Below, piece by piece: positions 1 through 3,360 of a stretch of 5,021 nt of DNA; position 1 is the first letter of the stretch; every line of letters begins with the position of its first letter. The stretch is from Deltaproteobacteria bacterium (GTDB lineage: Bacteria; Desulfobacterota; Binatia; UBA9968). The position numbers and the translations under genes are program-made. The DNA lies in NCBI GenBank assembly GCA_016183075.1, contig JACPFH010000617.1, positions 1 through 5,021 on the forward strand. The letters are read 5' to 3'. The notes beneath the pieces were generated by a model that was given only the letters and a program-made list of their open reading frames with translations, was not told where the DNA came from and ran no database searches.

Positions 1-255
1 AGCGCCGGGAACACCAAAGGCGAGAGCCGGGCGATCAAGGCCTACGCCGCAAAGCACGCGGTGAAATCCATTCTTCTGGTAACCTCTCCCATCGGGAGCC
101 GACGTCAATGCTGGATTTTCGGACGAGCCTTGCCCACCGTGCGCAGCTCGTGCCAGCCAACTGCTTATGAAGATATTGAGTACAACCGAAGGCTCACCCT
201 GCACGTCATCAATGAGTACCTGAAAATGGCAGCCAATAGGGTAGGTATTTACTAG
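1..255 (+). CDS. DUF218/YdcF-like protein, C-terminal part (5' truncated by window edge)
   Basis: The reading frame is open from the first base to a TAG at 253-255 and gives 84 residues with no visible start. The fragment has features of the C-terminal half of the DUF218 (YdcF/SanA/ElyC) fold. These are an SAGNTKGES segment at residues 1-9, equivalent to the family's Ser/Thr-x-Glu motif, an alternating helix, a strand ILLVTSP (24-30) followed by SRRQCWIF (33-40), and a final helix NEYLKM. Members are usually membrane-anchored and linked to envelope or polysaccharide metabolism, but their reaction is poorly defined. The family normally has His in the TSxxHSRR position, whereas Gly32 is seen here, so the protein may be divergent or inactive. 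It lies on the opposite strand to everything else and outside the proposed transposon end, so it is most likely host flank. The family call rests on motif memory only. Confidence 0.6.
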   Translation, partial: SAGNTKGESRAIKAYAAKHAVKSILLVTSPIGSRRQCWIFGRALPTVRSSCQPTAYEDIEYNRRLTLHVINEYLKMAANRVGIY

Positions 256-272
256 ACTGTTTCTGTTTGTAT

Positions 273-290
273 CGATAGCTGGTCCTATCG
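273..290 (+). terminator. Possible weak hairpin terminator after the DUF218-like gene
   Basis: A perfect 6-bp stem, CGATAG and CTATCG, encloses a 6-base loop, and it starts 18 bases after the TAG stop. The following bases are only pyrimidine-rich (CCCTGTCTCTG) and lack a clean T-run. It could therefore be a degenerate intrinsic terminator or a chance hairpin. Confidence 0.25.
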
Positions 291-393
291 CCCTGTCTCT
301 GTATTTCTATTTTCGCTACTCGTGCTTTGAAACTGGAAAGCAAATGCAGGTGGAAGCGGAGGTACAATAACGAGGTGTGGAAATAGAGAGCAG

Positions 394-408
394 ACGGTGT
401 AACCTTCC
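394..408. repeat. Second copy of a transposon-end-like tip (ACGGTGTAACCTTCC)
   Basis: This 15-mer matches ACGGTGTAGCTTTCC at 495-509 in 13 of 15 bases, and both differences are transitions. The copy lies 101 bp outside the proposed transposon end and is not followed by the 22-bp repeats. It may be a relic of an earlier insertion, a duplicated or preferred target sequence, or coincidence. The shared ACGG lies outside the TGT tip, which a simple transposon-end match would not explain. Confidence 0.3.
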
Positions 409-504
409 GCCTTAACCAAATCAAACCCAGCCCGGGGAACGGGCACAGTATGGGCACATTGAAGGCACACACCGGACCTAAGGACCTGAGTGAAACGGTG
501 TAGC

Positions 505-526
505 TTTCCAAACTAACTTTCCGCAG
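505..526. repeat. 22-bp end repeat A (probable transposase-binding site)
   Basis: First of two abutting 22-bp direct repeats, six bases inside the TGTAGC tip. It starts TTTCCAAACTAAC and ends TTTCCGCAG. It matches repeat B in 18 of 22 positions, and the four differences (repeat positions 4, 9, 13 and 19) are all transitions. TTTCC occurs twice in it, 13 bp apart. Position and size fit a binding site for the transposase N-terminal domains. Confidence 0.65.
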
Positions 527-548
527 TTTTCAAATTAATTTTCCACAG
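527..548. repeat. 22-bp end repeat B (probable transposase-binding site)
   Basis: Second copy, directly adjoining repeat A with no spacer. It starts TTTTCAAATTAAT and ends TTTCCACAG. A weak third member may follow, because CCGCAG recurs at 564-569, 21 bp after CCACAG at 543-548, but little else in that segment matches. Head-to-tail sites two DNA turns apart would place transposase subunits on the same face of the helix. Confidence 0.65.
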
Positions 549-560
549 GCGCACGTGCGC
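549..560. repeat. 12-bp perfect palindrome GCGCACGTGCGC
   Basis: A perfect self-complementary 12-mer begins at the base after repeat B. It could be an operator for a dimeric regulator or a site for an architectural protein acting at the end. A chance palindrome in GC-rich DNA is also possible. No second copy is seen in the window. Confidence 0.35.
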
Positions 561-587
561 TACCCGCAGGTTTTTGCCGCACCTGAC

Positions 588-623
588 ACGCGAAAACCGC
601 GTTCTAATAGCGCGAAAAGCGCG
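588..623. repeat. Two CGCGAAAA(C/G)CGCG repeats 22 bp apart, each a small hairpin
   Basis: The 13-mers at 589-601 and 611-623 differ at one base and start exactly 22 bp apart. Each is also an inverted repeat: ACGCG/CGCGT around a 5-base loop (588-602) and CGCG/CGCG around a 5-base loop (611-623). They lie downstream of the last gene of the leftward operon and may act as transcription stops or barriers, but no T-run follows on the minus strand. The 22-bp period equals that of the end repeats, so they could instead be extra protein-binding sites in the transposon end. Confidence 0.4.
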
Positions 624-656
624 GGGATAAAGCGCCCAAAGCCCGACGTGCCCCCC

Positions 657-1019
657 TTATTTCGACCACTCGACCTCGGACGACCAGCGGTGGCCCTGGA
701 TACTCCATAGCCCCTGGGCACGGTCACGGAAGTAGCCGGGCGCACCGGGCGCGAGGTTCGGCGGATCGGAGACAACCGTGTTCGTTGAGGCCACAGTCCC
801 GTGAATCGTTTTGATCGTATAGGTTACGCGCATATAATCCGCGCGGATCGCGCCTACATTGGCGACCTGGCCGATGAAATAGACCTCACTGCTTTGGCCT
901 TGCTGCAGCCTGCTCCATAAGATCCATACGTCCCCCCGCCCCGCCTGGGCGAAGAGAGAGGAAGCAAATAGAAGTGAAAGGATGCCGAGAGGCGCAAGGC
1001 CAAAAAGAGGGCGGATCAT
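657..1019 (-). CDS. Secreted FxLYD-like protein of unknown function
   Basis: Encodes 120 residues. Residues 1-26 look like a Sec signal peptide: Arg3, a hydrophobic core up to about residue 23 and an Ala-Gln-Ala end, with probable cleavage before Gly27. The mature part (46-118) resembles an FxLYD-type beta-sandwich. It has VYFIGQVANVG, alternating strands MRVTYTIKT, a G-x-V-x-S-T turn, and NLAPGAPGYF, like the 'L.pG....F' end of that domain. Such domains are small extracytoplasmic modules with no catalytic role known to me. There is no lipobox Cys, so it should be periplasmic or exported. Its ATG overlaps the stop of the upstream membrane-protein gene (ATGA). A Shine-Dalgarno AAGGAG exists but 14 bases upstream, which makes coupling the likely mode of initiation. 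It is the last gene before the transposon end, in the position of cargo. Confidence 0.7.
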   Translation of the reverse strand: MIRPLFGLAPLGILSLLFASSLFAQAGRGDVWILWSRLQQGQSSEVYFIGQVANVGAIRADYMRVTYTIKTIHGTVASTNTVVSDPPNLAPGAPGYFRDRAQGLWSIQGHRWSSEVEWSK

Positions 1020-1633
1020 AATCTAGCAGCCTGCTCCTTTATTCTTTCTTTCCGTTCCTTCTCCGAGTGGGCCAGCCACACTGCAGTGCTATAGGAGACA
1101 GATCCCTGGTCGACCTTCGCGTCTCTTTCCTCCATAAATATAGAGACCCGCTCGCCGAGCCATGCCGCAGTGGCGTTGGTAAACTCCGCTCCGCCTTTCG
1201 AGCGCCAGGGCTTCGTCGCCGTGTTGGTTGGTTTGCCGTAACGTTCAATAAAGGTAGCGAGAATTTCTGGGAATCTGTCGCTACTAAATGAGATCGAGAT
1301 GTGCTCCAGCTTGTTTTCCAATTGAATGGCCACAGTGTTGCCTAGCCTGGTGTTCTGGATTTCGTAATAGTCATGCATGATATCAAAGCCTGTCCAGCAC
1401 AGCTTCTGATCGCGGTACCACTCTTCGGCGCATTTGGGGATCTGCTCGGTCAGGTTGTGGCCGAACTTGATGTCCATGAACCCGTCAGGCTCTCGCCAGG
1501 ATGGCTGATTCTTCGGAGGCTGTGGCAGCCATTGGGGCTTCACCAGGTGCCACCACAGGAGCGCCGTGGGCACGCTCATTAAAAATGCTATGATTATATA
1601 CCCGAGTTTGCTGTTCCCGCCACGGGGTTTCAT
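1016..1633 (-). CDS. Single-pass membrane protein with extracytoplasmic domain, unknown function
   Basis: Encodes 205 residues, not recognised as a named family. A basic N-terminus (Lys2, Arg4, Lys9) precedes one hydrophobic segment at about 11-30, so the rest probably lies outside the cytoplasm. A Pro-rich linker (32-50) follows. Then comes a domain with GFMDIKFGHNLTEQIPKC (51-68), a second Cys at 79 that could pair with Cys68, a beta-like stretch at 99-118, and FIERYGKPT (128-136). The pattern of 'FG...' near the start and 'YGKP' later is reminiscent of small substrate- or envelope-binding domains, but that is only an impression. The C-terminus (191-204) is a very charged helix, Lys/Glu/Arg-rich. 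It overlaps the next gene by ATGA and may be entered by an ATGA overlap from a micro-ORF upstream. AGGCGG lies 10 bases before its ATG. Confidence 0.75.
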   Translation of the reverse strand: MKPRGGNSKLGYIIIAFLMSVPTALLWWHLVKPQWLPQPPKNQPSWREPDGFMDIKFGHNLTEQIPKCAEEWYRDQKLCWTGFDIMHDYYEIQNTRLGNTVAIQLENKLEHISISFSSDRFPEILATFIERYGKPTNTATKPWRSKGGAEFTNATAAWLGERVSIFMEERDAKVDQGSVSYSTAVWLAHSEKERKERIKEQAARL

Positions 1634-1758
1634 CTGTCTTTGACCGCCTGGCGGCGGACGTCAATAGCCCAACCGTCGGCCTCTCGGTCCAAGTTCAGCC
1701 CCGCAGCTTCGACCACATCCACTCGGAAGCGCGCGAAGGCTCTTCGGAACAACCCCAT
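1630..1758 (-). CDS. Possible 42-residue micro-protein overlapping the membrane-protein gene
   Basis: The frame from ATG 1758 gives 42 residues, starting MGLFRRAFARFRVDVVEAAG and ending VRRQAVKDR. Its TGA (1632-1630) overlaps the ATG of the membrane-protein gene, the same ATGA pattern as two other junctions of this operon. It has an amphipathic, Arg-rich N-terminal half and no recognised domain. There is no Shine-Dalgarno before the ATG. It may be reached by reinitiation, since the preceding micro-ORF stops two bases upstream (TAGTGATG). The frame stays open upstream to 1803 (GTG, weak G-run) and beyond, so a longer protein starting with GTG, or a frameshifted fusion with the 1761-1868 frame, is possible. 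It could also be non-coding. Confidence 0.35.
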   Translation of the reverse strand: MGLFRRAFARFRVDVVEAAGLNLDREADGWAIDVRRQAVKDR

Positions 1759-1760
1759 CA

Positions 1761-1868
1761 CTATAGGACGCGGCTCGCGGTTGCAACGCCCGGCAGGTTC
1801 CACCTTCGGGCCCCCGATGGATTCTTGCGGCGGCTCCTTCCTGCCACGAAATTCCGAAATTGACTCAT
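1761..1868 (-). CDS. Possible 35-residue basic micro-protein after the HU-like gene
   Basis: The ATG at 1868 has a good Shine-Dalgarno, GGAAGG at 1879-1874, with five bases between. It lies 26 bases after the stop of the HU-like gene. The product, starting MSQFRNFVAGRSRRKNPSG, has about eight Arg/Lys in 35 residues, with no known motif. The frame ends TAG two bases before the ATG of the 42-residue frame. Codon-position composition does not separate this frame from the one two bases over, so I cannot say which is real. The ribosome site is the best support; a decayed or frameshifted gene would explain the same picture. Confidence 0.3.
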   Translation of the reverse strand: MSQFRNFVAGRSRRKNPSGARRWNLPGVATASRVL

Positions 1869-1894
1869 CGCGACCTTCCGGCTATGGACAACGT

Positions 1895-2281
1895 TTACGC
1901 CGCCCTTTGTTCCTTTTTTGTCGCCCGGTTTCTCGCATGCATGCACGGGTCACACTCGTCATAAATGCGCACTTTTCCCGGCCGGAGCCCGCACGTTTTG
2001 CAAGCACCAGGTCTCCGTTTTCTCACCACTTCTTCCGGGAGGTTCAATCGCTCCCGGAAGCCCCTGGAAGCCTGGAACATTAAAGCCGCCCGTAGCCCCT
2101 TGCCTTTCCGCGACAGACGCGGATTGACGGCCACGAACCCAATATCGCCCACATGGAAAGGCTCGCCGTTTTTCAGCGTGTCAGCGCAAAGATCGGAAAG
2201 CGCCTGAAGAAAATCCTCCACCATCAGCCGGTCGGTTCGGCACTCGTCTTGGAGCGCCGCTATGAGGTCGGCTCTGTTCAT
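1895..2281 (-). CDS. HU/IHF-like DNA-bending protein with C-terminal zinc ribbon
   Basis: Encodes 128 residues. The N-terminal part follows HU closely: MNRADLIAAL, a helical pair to about 37, GEPFHVGDIGFVAVNPR (39-55), matching HU's GE-x-V-x-L-x-G-F-G-x-F-x-V segment, and RGFRERLN (73-80), like the terminal FKPGKALKDAVN helix. The arm between them is about eight residues shorter than in HU and lacks the RNPxTGE motif whose Pro intercalates into DNA, though it stays basic (RLSRKGKG). After a basic linker comes a C4 zinc-ribbon candidate, Cys94-x2-Cys97-x12-Cys110-x2-Cys113, and a basic tail. The start at 2281 is preferred over an in-frame ATG at 2323 because it gives the canonical HU N-terminus, overlaps the ATPase stop (ATGA) and has GAGGTG eight bases upstream. 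Context suggests a dedicated architectural factor for transpososome assembly or target binding; a regulatory role is also possible. Confidence 0.75.
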   Translation of the reverse strand: MNRADLIAALQDECRTDRLMVEDFLQALSDLCADTLKNGEPFHVGDIGFVAVNPRLSRKGKGLRAALMFQASRGFRERLNLPEEVVRKRRPGACKTCGLRPGKVRIYDECDPCMHARNRATKKEQRAA

Positions 2282-3345
2282 CGTTTTTGCACCTCGAGGT
2301 TGAGGTACTGAAGTCTCAACCATGCTGCCTCAATCATCTGCTGGTCGATCTTCTTCGCGGCCCGAACTCGGATGTCTCTGAGCTTTCCGATCATCCTGGA
2401 TAGCAGGCGAAAATTCGGCCCCACATAAAACAAAAGCTTCGAGATCGCTTCGTCTGTGAGCTGTGCCTTCAAGGTATCCTCGGCGATCTCGACGACTTCA
2501 TCATCGCTTAATCCCGGAAGCACGACGAAAAACACGCGATCCGCAAAGGGCGCCAGGGGCCCGTCGCGCACCAACCGCTCTTTTTCCTGATCGGTCAAGG
2601 TGGTCCAGGAGATTCCCTCTTGGATGGTTTTCAGTAGCCCTGGGCGGCCGACGAGGAGGCTTCCGGCGCCGCTCTCATCATTTAAGTTGCGGATGAAATC
2701 GAGGCAGCGGCGGTTCAGGTAGTCGGCTTCGTCGAACACGAGAAAGATCGGGCGCGATTTGAGCCTGTGCGCGATTTGCTTGTGGAGGCGGGCCGGATCG
2801 CCACCGCTATCGGGGCCGATAAGGCCTATCTGGGCCGCAATATCGTTGATGAGAGATGGAAGATTGGTGCTGATCCGGCAGTACAGATACTCAACCGGAG
2901 GCTTGCCGTCTCCCTCGGTGCGCCTCTGAAACTCCCGGATCGCTTCTGTCTTGCCGAAGCCCATCGAGCCGATAAGTAAACCAATCGCGTGTCCGTCCCT
3001 CGCCGCCGCTGCGTACTTAAGAACAGACTTCACGCACCGGGTCTCGCGGAATCCGACAAACTCAGTGATGCCCTCAGGCCCCTCGAGTTGGGCCCGAAGG
3101 GCCTCAACGGCCAGAATGATACGCGCCGGATCGCCATCAAGCGTGCGGCGGTAAAATTTAGCACACAGGGTGCGTCCATTCTCCCCTAGACCGAGCGTCC
3201 GCGCCGCCGAAGTAAACTCCCTCCTCCCGGTATCCATCCACCACTTAAACCACTCGCGGGCGCTTTCCGCCCGCTTCTTGTGGACCGCGTCGGACAGCTG
3301 CGCGGCTTGCTGGCCTACATCTAGCTCTTTTGCCATCTCGGCCAT
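2278..3345 (-). CDS. MuB/TnsC-like AAA+ transposition ATPase
   Basis: Encodes 355 residues, near the usual size for MuB/TniB/TnsC proteins (about 300-350 for MuB/TniB). These ATPases bind target DNA, form filaments, recruit and activate the transposase, and direct target choice and immunity. Residues 30-90 look like a MuB-type N-terminal helical DNA-binding region (FTSAARTLGL ... DGDPARIILAVEAL). FVGFRETR (96-103) opens the ATPase part. Walker A is GSMGFGKT (126-133, Lys132, Thr133), and Walker B is FLVFDEAD (201-208, Asp205, Glu206). A sensor-1-like segment lies around 220-233 and a possible arginine finger at Arg270 in PFADRV. The C-terminal helical lid has NFRLLSRM (311-318). All core catalytic residues are present. 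The absence of any TniQ nearby makes it closer in use to MuB than to Tn7 TnsC. Its gene starts 13 bases after the transposase stop and overlaps the HU-like gene at ATGA. Confidence 0.88.
   Translation of the reverse strand: MAEMAKELDVGQQAAQLSDAVHKKRAESAREWFKWWMDTGRREFTSAARTLGLGENGRTLCAKFYRRTLDGDPARIILAVEALRAQLEGPEGITEFVGFRETRCVKSVLKYAAAARDGHAIGLLIGSMGFGKTEAIREFQRRTEGDGKPPVEYLYCRISTNLPSLINDIAAQIGLIGPDSGGDPARLHKQIAHRLKSRPIFLVFDEADYLNRRCLDFIRNLNDESGAGSLLVGRPGLLKTIQEGISWTTLTDQEKERLVRDGPLAPFADRVFFVVLPGLSDDEVVEIAEDTLKAQLTDEAISKLLFYVGPNFRLLSRMIGKLRDIRVRAAKKIDQQMIEAAWLRLQYLNLEVQKR
2290..2295 (-). promoter_or_regulatory. Ribosome binding site of the HU-like gene (GAGGTG)
   Basis: GAGGTG lies eight bases before the ATG at 2281 and inside the last codons of the ATPase gene. 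It decides the start of the HU-like protein against the upstream in-frame ATG at 2323. Confidence 0.6.
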
Positions 3346-3353
3346 AGCGTTAT

Positions 3354-3360
3354 CCTCCTC
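3354..3360 (-). promoter_or_regulatory. Ribosome binding site of the ATPase gene, overlapping the transposase stop
   Basis: On the minus strand TGAGGAGG begins with the transposase TGA stop, so GAGGAGG shares its first two bases with the stop codon. It lies eight bases before the ATPase ATG. Ribosomes ending the transposase would free or occupy this site, which suggests the two proteins are made in a fixed ratio. Confidence 0.7.

Larger units (their letters stand above)
256..498. other. Non-coding flank between DUF218-like gene and transposon end
   Basis: No convincing gene is seen here. The only long minus-strand frame (209-511) overlaps the DUF218-like coding region, shows no recognisable domain and has a low-complexity, Leu/Phe-rich N-terminal half, so it is treated as chance. 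The stretch has a lower GC content than the genes around it. It holds a small hairpin at 273-290, a 5-bp stem at 430-444 (GCCCG/CGGGC), a short direct repeat GGACCT separated by two bases near 475-488, and a transposon-end-like sequence at 394-408. If the terminus at 499 is right, this is target DNA that has not been mobilised, or the remains of an older insertion. Confidence 0.45.

Noticed and set aside
430..444. GCCCG/CGGGC hairpin as a terminator or attachment site
   Set aside because: It has only five base pairs in GC-rich DNA, with no T-run and no partner repeat.
209..511. Minus-strand 100-residue frame across the flank
   Set aside because: It overlaps the DUF218-like coding region, reaches into the transposon end repeats, and has no domain or ribosome site that I can see.
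1640..2083. Plus-strand 147-residue frame
   Set aside because: It lies antisense to the HU-like gene and the micro-ORFs, is Arg/Ser/Pro-rich as expected for an antisense GC-rich frame, and has no motif.
2282..2323. Upstream ATG at 2323 as the start of the HU-like gene
   Set aside because: It would add 14 residues before the canonical HU N-terminus and lie deep in the ATPase gene, whereas the ATG at 2281 has a ribosome site and the ATGA overlap.
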